8,616 nt of DNA from Leptospira dzoumogneensis (GCF_004770895.1 NZ_RQHS01000020.1:1-8616), one strand, 5' to 3'; shown: positions 1-5,705, counted from the stretch's first letter. Translations and numbers: made by a program. The notes: generated from the sequence alone by a model not told the origin.

Positions 1-1
1 T

Positions 2-85
2 AGCTTCGTTAAAATAGGAATATTCAATGAACGTAAGAAAAAGGTATCTAGGATATTAAAAGTGTAACCCATGTCTCTGGTTTAA
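2..85 (+). pseudogene. C-terminal tail of IS481-type transposase, possibly shortened by a nonsense change
   Basis: Frame 2 is open from the left edge and gives SFVKIGIFNERKKKVSRILKV before a TAA at 65-67. The next codons in the same frame read P-M-S-L-V and stop at TAA 83-85. The family tail, as I recall it, is K-V-L-P-M-S-x-V-stop, so the TAA sits exactly where a leucine TTA would be: one T-to-A change would explain it. Loss of six residues at the extreme C-terminus need not inactivate the enzyme, and the catalytic DDE domain lies outside the window, so whether the copy is active cannot be judged. With only about 20 residues visible, the assignment depends mostly on the overlap of the frame with the terminal motifs. 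Confidence 0.45.
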
Positions 86-108
86 ACTGTTACCTATGTC
101 CCAGGTTT
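63..108 (+). repeat. Two iterated 21-bp IS terminal motifs
   Basis: Copy 1 is 63-83 and copy 2 is 88-108; they match at 17 of 21 positions and start 25 bases apart. Both begin TGT, share ACC and ATGTC, and end GGTTT. Iterated motifs of this kind at an element end are plausible transposase binding sites. No inverted partner was found downstream up to base 233, which fits an element body lying to the left. Confidence 0.5.
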
Positions 109-124
109 TTCACCAGGTTCGGGT

Positions 125-155
125 GGCGGGGAGTGGCTCGTGGGAGAGCCCCGTC
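125..155. repeat. GC-rich imperfect palindrome beside the IS end
   Basis: In an otherwise AT-rich gap, 116-157 is strikingly GC-rich. GGCGGGG (125-131) can pair with CCCCGTC (149-155) using one G-U wobble, with CTC/GAG (137-139/146-148) continuing the stem after an AGTGG bulge. An alternative stem pairs GGCTC (135-139) with GAGCC (146-150). Neither strand has a T-run after the hairpin, so it is not a standard intrinsic terminator for the minus-strand genes that end at 234. It could be a dispersed intergenic repeat or part of the IS junction. The rest of the gap (156-233) is AT-rich and shows no other feature. Confidence 0.4.
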
Positions 156-233
156 CCTATATCATAAAATTCAAATTTCTACAATTCAATTTTGCGTCTT
201 ATATTTGTTGGAATTCCTACATCACTGAATTCT

Positions 234-470
234 CTACAGCGGAAGCCTAGAGAACTCCGCCTTTAACTTCTGTAAATCTCCCAGTAAATCATTCGGCGCA
301 GGACGAATATTTTTTGCTAATTGGAGAGCGTTCTCGATCAGATCTAAGATCAGCTTTTTTTCAGTTACAGCCCTGATCTTAGGCATATGACTCCAATCCT
401 TTTTGAATAAGGAAGCTTTTTCGTCTACGATTGCGACTATCTTATTTAATGCTTGGATCTCTTCGTTCAT
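234..470 (-). CDS. Hypothetical 78-residue charged protein
   Basis: I do not recognise this protein. It starts at ATG (468-470) and ends at TAG. It has no signal peptide, membrane segment or cysteine; the composition is rich in K, E, D, L and A, and segments such as KLILDLIENALQLAKNI suggest a small helical cytoplasmic protein. Its start lies six bases after the TGA of the upstream membrane-protein gene (477-1070), and the only Shine-Dalgarno-like bases (GAG in TGAGATATT) overlap that stop codon, so translation is probably coupled and the two genes likely form an operon. The coupling and a plausible amino-acid composition are the main support for its being real. Function unknown; a soluble partner of the membrane protein is possible but unsupported. 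Confidence 0.6.
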   Translation of the reverse strand: MNEEIQALNKIVAIVDEKASLFKKDWSHMPKIRAVTEKKLILDLIENALQLAKNIRPAPNDLLGDLQKLKAEFSRLPL

Positions 471-476
471 AATATC

Positions 477-1070
477 TCAAAAATTAGGAATTTCTAAAGA
501 AATGTTTTCAGCTTTTCGGAGAATTTCCGCATGAAAGGATCTTTTTTTTCCGCCTTGGAAAACATTGGTAATATTATTTAAAAAAGTCTTTTCCTGAGTT
601 TTACATTCAGGAGGAAGATTAGAAAGAAGTTCCGAAGAAATTTCGTATCTGAAAAAATTCGTACTTCCAGGTTCTAAATTTTTAGAAGCCAAAGTCCAAG
701 AATCTTCCAGACAATTCAGATCTCCACTTTTGATAAAAACCCGTATTTTATCCTCCGTATTCGGAAAAGATAAACTTTCAGTTCCTTTATTTTTCAAAAA
801 TAGAAAAAAGATCGGAAAGTCCTTCGAGTTCTCCTTACTGGAAGAAAGACGATAACTCACAAAACCGGAGGAAATTTCCTTAGATTCAGTCTGACCGGTA
901 AAAGCCAGAGGATTCAAAAGTTTGGCTACCACAGAAAAAATAAAAAGTAATAATATAACGTCAAAAAACAGGATCAACTTAGAACGGTTATTCGATTTGC
1001 CCGCATCCTTACTTTTACGCAGGAAATCCTGGAATTCTTCCGGAGAGCGGGAATGGTAACCTTTACTCAT
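477..1070 (-). CDS. Hypothetical single-pass membrane protein, 197 residues
   Basis: Not recognised. The chosen start is ATG 1068-1070 (MSKGYHSRSP), which has TAGGA nine bases upstream; the open frame can be extended to a GTG at 1136, but that codon has no Shine-Dalgarno and would add 22 residues. Residues 1-31 are basic and polar and should be cytoplasmic. Residues 32-49 (starting KLILFFDVILLLF) form one strong membrane helix, followed by a roughly 145-residue region outside the membrane. That region alternates hydrophobic and polar residues like a beta-rich domain (FFLFLKNKGTESLSFP) and has two cysteines (in NCLED and PECKT) that could form a disulfide. The topology is seen in the sequence; the fold is inference. 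It is the first gene of a probable two-gene operon with the 78-residue gene. Confidence 0.7.
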   Translation of the reverse strand: MSKGYHSRSPEEFQDFLRKSKDAGKSNNRSKLILFFDVILLLFIFSVVAKLLNPLAFTGQTESKEISSGFVSYRLSSSKENSKDFPIFFLFLKNKGTESLSFPNTEDKIRVFIKSGDLNCLEDSWTLASKNLEPGSTNFFRYEISSELLSNLPPECKTQEKTFLNNITNVFQGGKKRSFHAEILRKAENISLEIPNF

Positions 1071-1079
1071 TATAGATAT

Positions 1080-1084
1080 TCCTA
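1080..1084 (-). promoter_or_regulatory. Ribosome binding site deciding the start of the 197-residue membrane protein
   Basis: On the minus strand TAGGA (1084-1080) stands nine bases before ATG 1070; another AGGA lies at 1090-1087. The upstream GTG at 1136 has nothing comparable, which favours the shorter protein. Confidence 0.45.
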
Positions 1085-1098
1085 GGTCCTTTTTCCAT

Positions 1099-1127
1099 AG
1101 ATTACTTTTTCCTAGAAAAGATTGCAA
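1099..1127 (-). promoter_or_regulatory. Weak candidate promoter for the 197/78-residue gene pair
   Basis: On the minus strand TTGCAA (1127-1122) is followed, after exactly 17 bases, by TAATCT (1104-1099). The matches to sigma-70 boxes are modest (4 of 6 and 3 of 6). A transcript would start near 1092, giving a leader of about 20 bases that just contains the TAGGA ribosome site. It excludes the GTG start at 1136, in line with the ATG at 1070. Confidence 0.25.
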
Positions 1128-1189
1128 GCATTCCACTGTAAATGGATTGATCGAATTTTTTGATCCTAGTATGTTCCTAAATCATTCGG

Positions 1190-1218
1190 TTGCATTACTT
1201 TTAAAAATTGTGCATACT
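1190..1218 (+). promoter_or_regulatory. Weak candidate promoter for the CDGSH gene
   Basis: TTGCAT (1190-1195) and CATACT (1213-1218) are separated by 17 bases. Matches to the consensus are partial (3 of 6 and 4 of 6), and the implied leader is very short. It would place transcription start after the TTG at 1208, supporting ATG 1238 as the start. Confidence 0.22.
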
Positions 1219-1226
1219 GAAGATCC

Positions 1227-1230
1227 GAGG
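1227..1230 (+). promoter_or_regulatory. Ribosome binding site GAGG deciding the CDGSH gene start
   Basis: GAGG sits seven bases before ATG 1238. The frame is open further upstream to a TTG at 1208, but that codon lacks a ribosome site and the extra residues are outside the Fe-S domain. Confidence 0.55.
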
Positions 1231-1237
1231 CTCAATC

Positions 1238-1867
1238 ATGGAAATCGTAAAAGGGAAAGAAGCCACTATTCTTTTCGATGGCAAAAAATGTATTCATTCC
1301 AGAAATTGTGTGCTAAGTAGACCGGATGTATTCGTTCCGAATGTAGAAGGAGAATGGATCTATCCTGACAAAGCGAGCGTAGAAGAGATCAAATCTTTAG
1401 CTTTGAATTGTCCATCCGGTGCGATCCGTTTTGAATCGAATGATCCTTCTTTCAAAGAAACTGCTCCTCCCGTAAATGTTTTGAGGATAAGAGAGAATGG
1501 GCCTCTTGCGGTCCATGCTGACATAGAGCTGGAAGGTATCGAAAAACAATATAGACTTACTCTTTGTAGATGCGGAGCTTCTACCCATAAACCTTTTTGT
1601 GATGCGACTCATGTGAGTATAGGATTTACTGCGACCGGAGAACCGCAGGTCCAGGAATCTCAGGCTTTGCCTGTTCGAAATGGAATTTTGAAGGTAGAAC
1701 CTACCAAAAACGGTCCTTTGAAAGTGAGTGGAAATTTAGAAATTTGTTCCGGAACGGGAAAGGTAACAAATAGAACCACCGAAACTTACCTCTGTCGTTG
1801 TGGTGGTTCTTCCAATAAACCTTATTGCGATGGAACTCATCGCAAGATCAAATTTAAGTCTGAGTGA
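1238..1867 (+). CDS. Three-cluster iron-sulfur protein: divergent 4Fe-4S domain plus two CDGSH domains
   Basis: A 209-residue cytoplasmic protein without signal or membrane segment. Residues 5-65 resemble the divergent mono-cluster 4Fe-4S domain (Fer4_19 type), with C18, C24 and C58 in C-I-H-S-R-N-C and N-C-P-S-G-A-I. Two CDGSH (mitoNEET-type) motifs follow: C110-R-C112 to C121-D-A-T-H125, and C186-R-C188 to C197-D-G-T-H201. Each keeps the three Cys and one His that bind a labile 2Fe-2S cluster; the first has Ala in place of the usual Gly after C-D. Such bacterial proteins are thought to act in electron transfer or Fe-S/redox sensing, but no substrate is known and the sequence does not reveal one. 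Start chosen from GAGG seven bases upstream of ATG 1238. It ends in TGA directly against the stop of the convergent lipoprotein gene. Confidence 0.88.
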   Translation: MEIVKGKEATILFDGKKCIHSRNCVLSRPDVFVPNVEGEWIYPDKASVEEIKSLALNCPSGAIRFESNDPSFKETAPPVNVLRIRENGPLAVHADIELEGIEKQYRLTLCRCGASTHKPFCDATHVSIGFTATGEPQVQESQALPVRNGILKVEPTKNGPLKVSGNLEICSGTGKVTNRTTETYLCRCGGSSNKPYCDGTHRKIKFKSE

Positions 1868-2809
1868 CTATTCCGCGAATCTATCGTTTAAGGTAGCGCA
1901 TAAATGGGTCGCTTCCGCATCTGTGCCATATTCACAGTAGCTGAGATACATGAACGGATTCACGCTTAAGCTTGTATCAAAAACGGTCGGATCTTGGTAA
2001 GCGGCACTGACGGTGAGTATATTCCCTGTTTGGGAATTTCTTCTAATTGCACCGAATGCTCCCGGATATTTTTGTTTGATCAAAACAAATACCGCTTGGA
2101 CACAAGGATTCTCCACACCTCCTCCAACTAACGGGCTAAATGCATTACCCATTGCTAATAAATGTGCAGTAAGATCCCCGTTTTGGTAAAGCTCAAGATC
2201 CGCTACCGTGGACACGTCAATTTGAGTCTGGGTATAAGCAGTCGCTTTGACCGGTCCTCCAAAACCTAAAGGTGCGTCTATGACGACCCAAGCATCTCCC
2301 GCAAACGGATCACCCGCTCCTAAACCATTGGTAAGAAATGTTTGGCTTTCAGTCAGAAAACTGTTGATCGGGTAGAATCTTGTGTTTGTCATCCTTGCAG
2401 TGAATTCGTCAGGTGAATCCACATCAGGAAGTGCGTTCCAATTTTGATCGTCTATTGCTTGTATCCAAGTGGCAAATAACGCAGATGTCCTCTCGCAGGC
2501 TTCTCCAGTTCCTCCTCCCACTGCATCCGTAACCGCTTTAGCTCTCACGAAGTCTGCTCTTTGCATTGCGGCGTAATCCGCATGCGTGGTCCCTTCTAAA
2601 GCTGCTTGGTTGCAGCCTATATTCGGAACTCCGTTGAGAGTTACTTCATATCTGTTCACATCGCTCTTATACGTGGCTTCTGCGCAATGATCGCTTAATG
2701 CTTCTGCGACCGCGAGTCCCAGAAAACCGTTAGTGTTGTTCTTATTACTTCCTTGGCATGCAAAGAAGAAAAGAAGAAGGGCGAGTGATATTCTTTTCAT
2801 CGAGCCCAT
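1868..2809 (-). CDS. Putative lipoprotein, 313 residues, cysteine-rich, function unknown
   Basis: The N-terminus MGSMKRISLALLLFFFACQG has a short basic start, a hydrophobic core and a lipobox-like F-F-A-C18, acceptable under the relaxed spirochaetal pattern; the mature protein would be lipid-anchored at C18. A low-complexity Ser/Asn tether follows (S-N-K-N-N-T-N). Six further cysteines (C42, C66, C105, C236, C292, C304) could form three disulfides, which fits an exported protein. I do not recognise a domain. Start ATG 2807-2809 is preferred over the in-frame ATG at 2800 because AGGAG (2822-2818) is eight bases from the former and seventeen from the latter. Its stop touches the stop of the CDGSH gene, so both 3' ends must lie inside the opposing gene or be processed. 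Probably monocistronic, since nnr upstream ends 231 bases away with strong inverted repeats between them. Confidence 0.75.
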   Translation of the reverse strand: MGSMKRISLALLLFFFACQGSNKNNTNGFLGLAVAEALSDHCAEATYKSDVNRYEVTLNGVPNIGCNQAALEGTTHADYAAMQRADFVRAKAVTDAVGGGTGEACERTSALFATWIQAIDDQNWNALPDVDSPDEFTARMTNTRFYPINSFLTESQTFLTNGLGAGDPFAGDAWVVIDAPLGFGGPVKATAYTQTQIDVSTVADLELYQNGDLTAHLLAMGNAFSPLVGGGVENPCVQAVFVLIKQKYPGAFGAIRRNSQTGNILTVSAAYQDPTVFDTSLSVNPFMYLSYCEYGTDAEATHLCATLNDRFAE

Positions 2810-2817
2810 AAGTTTTT

Positions 2818-2822
2818 CTCCT
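2818..2822 (-). promoter_or_regulatory. Ribosome binding site AGGAG of the 313-residue lipoprotein
   Basis: AGGAG on the minus strand, eight bases before ATG 2809. A TATAAG at 2852-2847 could be a -10 box for this gene, but no acceptable -35 box stands at the right distance, so I do not call that promoter. Confidence 0.6.
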
Positions 2823-2866
2823 GGCTTTTGTTGATTTGCCTTGGATCTTATAGCGGTCGTTATAAT

Positions 2867-2908
2867 TATGAAATCTTTATTCGAGTTTCATATAACTATT
2901 GTTATGTG
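2867..2908. repeat. Two overlapping inverted repeats upstream of the 313-residue lipoprotein
   Basis: TATGAAA (2867-2873) and TTTCATA (2886-2892) are a perfect 7-bp inverted repeat around a 12-base loop. CATATAAC (2889-2896) and GTTATGTG (2901-2908) are a second, 7 of 8 matched, around a 4-base loop. They share CATA (2889-2892), so as RNA hairpins they exclude each other; as DNA they could be operator half-sites. They lie 58-99 bases upstream of the lipoprotein start codon. Confidence 0.4.
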
Positions 2909-2916
2909 ATATATTA

Positions 2917-3009
2917 TTTCACGCGGAGTCGCAAAGACGCTGAGGGAAATGTAAAGTAGAAAATTTTGTAAATCTAATAATCTCCGCGGCTTCGTGTCTC
3001 TGCGTGAGA
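2917..3009. repeat. Long imperfect inverted repeat, 28-bp arms, dispersed-repeat type
   Basis: The left arm (2917-2944, beginning TTTCACGCGGAG) and the reverse complement of the right arm (2982-3009) match at 21 of 28 positions around a 37-base AT-rich centre. A further related unit, CTCTGTGAGCTCCGTGCG (3014-3031), follows the right arm. Phrases such as CACGC-GAG and CGCAAAGACGC recur, from memory, in intergenic repeats of many bacteria including leptospires. The pair sits directly downstream of nnr (stop at 3041) and may fold at its mRNA 3' end. No T-run follows on either strand, so classical intrinsic termination is doubtful. Confidence 0.55.
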
Positions 3010-3040
3010 AAACTCTGTGAGCTCCGTGCGAAACTATAGA

Positions 3041-4504
3041 TTATAAAGAATCAATCAGAGATCTGATCTTTTTACGGATCCTGCCTGCTGTAGGATAACC
3101 TTTGCATAATTCAGCGCAATAAAGAAGAATACTTTGAGAGAGTCTGACTGATTCTATCATACCTTCTCCTCTGGATAAGAAGAATGTTAGAATTCCTACA
3201 AGTAGATCACCAGTTCCCATGACAGCCAGCTTGGGTTCTTGGAACTCCCAAAAATATGAATTTCCCTCGGGAGTAAATAGGATAGAAACGGGGCCTTTTA
3301 ATAGTAAATACGTTCTCTTCTCTTTTGCCCAAATCTTTGCATCTTCTAAAGCGGAATATTGGCTTATGTACTTTTTACCTGTGATAGAAGACCATTCTCC
3401 TAAATGAGGAGTGAGAATTGTGTTGGGACCTAAATGTTTTTCATCTAAATATTTGAATGCACCTGCATCAAAAACCAATATTGTTTCTTTAGAAAAAGAT
3501 AAGTGAGGAAGATCAGAAGAAGCAAGTCCAGGACCTACACATGCTACGCTTGCTTTTTTTAAAAAAGGATAATCATTAGATTTTTTAGAAGTTTCTAATC
3601 CGGAAACCATAAAAGAAGGATCTTTTTTCAGTACCTTCGTCAAGGTATTTGCGGAAGGAGTGAGTATTTGTGAAATTCCTCCTCCTAATTCTTGGAATGC
3701 AAGTGCGGAAGATAGAATTGCTCCGGACATTCCTTCCGAGCCGCCAACAAATACTGCGGAACCGTTTTTGTATTTATGTGAATCTTTTTCTCTGGTAAGT
3801 TTAGAGATTAGTTCTTCTTTGTTCGCCCTTGGCAAAAGATATTTGGATGTTTGGAATTCCTGGCGTAAAAATCCAATTGGATGGAATGATTTTCTATCTT
3901 TGGATAGAGGATAGAATACATTTTTGGCCTTAGGAGATCCGATTTCCGCTAAAATATCCGCAGCAAATGGGGTTTTTTCGTCGGGTGAATATCCGGAGAC
4001 TGCATCTATACTTAAAATCAGCAAAGAATCTTTTAGTTTTTCTTTTGCTGATCGGATTTCTGCAGCTGTATGTGCAATTTCACCTGATAGCGGGCCTTTA
4101 AATCCAGTTCCTAGAAGAGAATCTACTAAAACTTCCCTAGGATTTACGAGATTGCTCCTAAATTTTTCCAAAGGAAAACTTGGGATCTTCAGTTCTTCAG
4201 TTAGATTTTTATAAAATTTCGTTTCTTCGGAGAGGTTTCCTTCTTTGGAATAGATTTCCACCTGCATACCTTCTGCCCTTAAAAAATGGGCGAGGGCATA
4301 TCCGTCTCCTCCGTTGTTTCCGGAACCGCAGAGTATGATTACTTTTTTTGCGGATTTGAAAACTTCTTCCCAGGTTTGGAAGATGGAAAGTGCAGCAAAG
4401 CCCATGAGCAGAGTTCCTGAAATTTTTCTATTTCGGATGGTTTGCTCGTCTAGGGCTTTTGCTTCTTCTTCGTCGAATAGAACCTGGAAATTTTCGCGGT
4501 TCAT
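3041..4504 (-). CDS. nnr: Bifunctional NAD(P)H-hydrate repair enzyme (epimerase plus ADP-dependent dehydratase)
   Basis: This 487-residue cytoplasmic enzyme epimerises R- and S-NAD(P)HX and dehydrates S-NAD(P)HX back to NAD(P)H using ADP. The N-terminal YjeF_N half (about 1-220) carries GSGNNGGDGYALA (60-72), V-D128-S-L-L-G-T-G and S-I-D167-A-V-S-G. The C-terminal ribokinase-like half (about 225-487) carries H243-K-Y-K-N-G, V-G-G-S-E-G-M-S-G-A, T365-P-H-L-G-E370 and G-T-G-D433-L-L-V-G, the latter Asp being the usual catalytic base. The length is close to the roughly 500 of the fused bacterial form. Some signatures drift from what I know of the family: L-M-G-F-A-A where L-M-E-x-A-G is common, D-A-V-S-G for D-I-P-S-G, and F-D-A-G-A for D-A-D-A. 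The start ATG lies one base after the lipoprotein stop, with GGA about six bases upstream, so the two are co-transcribed. Confidence 0.93.
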   Translation of the reverse strand: MNRENFQVLFDEEEAKALDEQTIRNRKISGTLLMGFAALSIFQTWEEVFKSAKKVIILCGSGNNGGDGYALAHFLRAEGMQVEIYSKEGNLSEETKFYKNLTEELKIPSFPLEKFRSNLVNPREVLVDSLLGTGFKGPLSGEIAHTAAEIRSAKEKLKDSLLILSIDAVSGYSPDEKTPFAADILAEIGSPKAKNVFYPLSKDRKSFHPIGFLRQEFQTSKYLLPRANKEELISKLTREKDSHKYKNGSAVFVGGSEGMSGAILSSALAFQELGGGISQILTPSANTLTKVLKKDPSFMVSGLETSKKSNDYPFLKKASVACVGPGLASSDLPHLSFSKETILVFDAGAFKYLDEKHLGPNTILTPHLGEWSSITGKKYISQYSALEDAKIWAKEKRTYLLLKGPVSILFTPEGNSYFWEFQEPKLAVMGTGDLLVGILTFFLSRGEGMIESVRLSQSILLYCAELCKGYPTAGRIRKKIRSLIDSL

Positions 4505-4505
4505 T

Positions 4506-5660
4506 TTATTTCCATTTATGGATCTCTAAATAACCGGATCTGATCTTCATAGAATAGATCTCATCGTTCGTATCCATCCAAGTTTCTCTCCAGAGCCCGC
4601 GGGGTGGAGGGTAGTTGAGTCGGATATTATTTACATGGTTTCCGTCCTCATCGTGGACTTGTAGTCGGATTGAATTTCCTTCTTCTACTTCTGTTTCCCA
4701 GATGAAAAAGTTATCATTGTTTAGGACCCAGTATAATGTTTCAGAAGGGTCTTGGATCTCTTTGATTGGAGTGATCCTTTTGTCTTTGAGTTCGTATTTT
4801 ATGATCTTTCTATTTTTGAATCTTCCGGATTTAGTTTCGTAAAAACTAAAAGACCCAAGCACATATTCTCCATCCGGATGAGAGATAAAAGAATCCACAT
4901 ACCAAGTGTAAGCTTCTCCTTGATTCAGAGAATCTTTGAAGTCGGAGCCTTCTACCTTTTGTTTTAATTTTCCGGACTCGTCAAAAATGCTAAGCCTCAT
5001 CGCTCCATTCTGTCTATGGAAAACGAATAATAGATCGTTGTTCCCGGCTTCCATTCTTTCTACATAACCGAATGGAATAGAACCTCCTATGCCATCGGCG
5101 TAGATTGTTTGGGAAAGTTTTCCGGAGTCGTTTATTTTTAAGATCACGGAAGGAACTGCTTCTTCCGCTTCCGTGCGGAATTCTCCGGATTTTTTTGCGT
5201 AAATATTTTCGGCTACTTTATCCGCCTTAGCATCTTCTCTAGAAACTCTGGATTGAACATAGATATCATCTCCGTCCGAAACTGTGACGAGTCCGATCCT
5301 TCCTAATTTAATATTATAAGTTTTGACCTTGTCTTGTTTTTCTTTGGAGTTTCCGATCACAAACTTCAGATCTCCGTCTGAGTTGAATGCTTTGATCAGA
5401 GATTGTTCGAAGTCAGGAACGTAAATCACTCCGGAAGCAACAGCAACTTGGTTCGGAACATTTGTAGGAACCCTATTGACTATGCTTACTTGTAATTCTT
5501 TTAGATCTTTTCCTAATTTAACTCTTCCGTATAGATAAGGATTATAATCATCCACTCGGAATTTGGAACAAGCTCCTATCACTAAGATAGAAGATAAGAA
5601 AAAGGGGAGGTATTTGCGGACAGATGAGGTCCAAATTTTAGAAGTAAAAGAATTTTGCAT
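4506..5660 (-). CDS. Putative lipoprotein with possible beta-propeller (NHL-like) repeats, 384 residues
   Basis: The N-terminus has a basic stretch to K16, a hydrophobic core (YLPFFLSSILVIGAC) and a lipobox I-G-A-C31. The mature part recalls NHL-type propeller blades: V-P-N-Q-V-A-V-A-S-G-V-I-Y-V-P-D-F-E, then I-K-A-F-N-S-D-G-D-L, and later I-F-D-E-S-G-K-L, V-H-D-E-D-G-N-H, T-N-D-E-I-Y-S-M. The repeated D-x-(S/D)-G turns are visible; the fold is inference. It may be the leptospiral family named LIC_12708, which as I remember lies next to this operon; unverified. It likely sits in the periplasm or on the outer membrane. ATG 5660 has no Shine-Dalgarno; there is no alternative ATG, GTG or TTG before the signal core, and in-frame upstream is a TAG (5684-5682) inside a terminator-like hairpin. 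First gene of an operon with nnr. Confidence 0.8.
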   Translation of the reverse strand: MQNSFTSKIWTSSVRKYLPFFLSSILVIGACSKFRVDDYNPYLYGRVKLGKDLKELQVSIVNRVPTNVPNQVAVASGVIYVPDFEQSLIKAFNSDGDLKFVIGNSKEKQDKVKTYNIKLGRIGLVTVSDGDDIYVQSRVSREDAKADKVAENIYAKKSGEFRTEAEEAVPSVILKINDSGKLSQTIYADGIGGSIPFGYVERMEAGNNDLLFVFHRQNGAMRLSIFDESGKLKQKVEGSDFKDSLNQGEAYTWYVDSFISHPDGEYVLGSFSFYETKSGRFKNRKIIKYELKDKRITPIKEIQDPSETLYWVLNNDNFFIWETEVEEGNSIRLQVHDEDGNHVNNIRLNYPPPRGLWRETWMDTNDEIYSMKIRSGYLEIHKWK

Positions 5661-5669
5661 GGTTCTAAT

Positions 5670-5701
5670 AAAAACCCGAGCCTATTTTTGGTTTGCCCGG
5701 G
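5670..5701 (-). terminator. Terminator-like hairpin with U-run in the leader of the 384-residue lipoprotein
   Basis: Read on the minus strand, CCCGGGC (5701-5695) pairs with GCTCGGG (5681-5675) through seven pairs, one a G-U, with a 13-base loop, and is followed at once by TTTTT (5674-5670) and ATTA. This is the form of an intrinsic terminator, yet it lies nine bases upstream of the lipoprotein ATG and points the same way. Read on the plus strand the hairpin has no T-run. It could attenuate the lipoprotein-nnr operon or stop antisense transcripts arriving from the rimP side. Confidence 0.55.
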
Positions 5702-5705
5702 ACAT
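5682..5705 (-). CDS. Possible seven-codon leader peptide, in frame with the lipoprotein
   Basis: ATG 5705-5703 opens MSRANQK and stops at TAG 5684-5682. GAAGGA (5721-5716) lies ten bases upstream, a better ribosome site than the lipoprotein itself has. The mini-frame spans the first arm and loop of the terminator-like hairpin, so a ribosome on it would disrupt the stem. It is in the same frame as the lipoprotein, eight codons (TAG to ACC) before its ATG, so it could instead be the remains of a longer N-terminus interrupted by a stop. Very short frames arise by chance; the call rests on position only. Confidence 0.25.
   Translation of the reverse strand: MSRANQK

Larger units (their letters stand above)
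1..110 (+). mobile_element. Right end of an IS481-type insertion sequence (partial, extends left of window)
   Basis: Two iterated motifs of the form TGT(A/T)ACC(C/T)ATGTC lie 25 bases apart at 63-83 and 88-108, just behind a short open frame that enters from the left edge. From memory, IS481-type elements carry such iterated TGTTACC-ATGTC-GGT motifs at their ends, and the transposase C-terminus reads through the first one as L-P-M-S-x-V. Here the same frame reads K-V-stop-P-M-S-L-V-stop, then T-V-T-Y-V-P-G. The element boundary is not defined: no target duplication can be seen because the left end is outside the window, and 110 is only where the motif similarity stops. The family call rests on recall, not a search. 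Confidence 0.5.

Noticed and set aside
1148..1165. GATC...GATC inverted repeat in the divergent gap
   Set aside because: Only four bases per arm in AT-rich DNA; expected by chance.
3924..4214. Plus-strand frames inside nnr (also 3219-3407, 3660-3914, 4314-4529)
   Set aside because: All are antisense to a confidently identified enzyme, with no recognisable domain or start signal.
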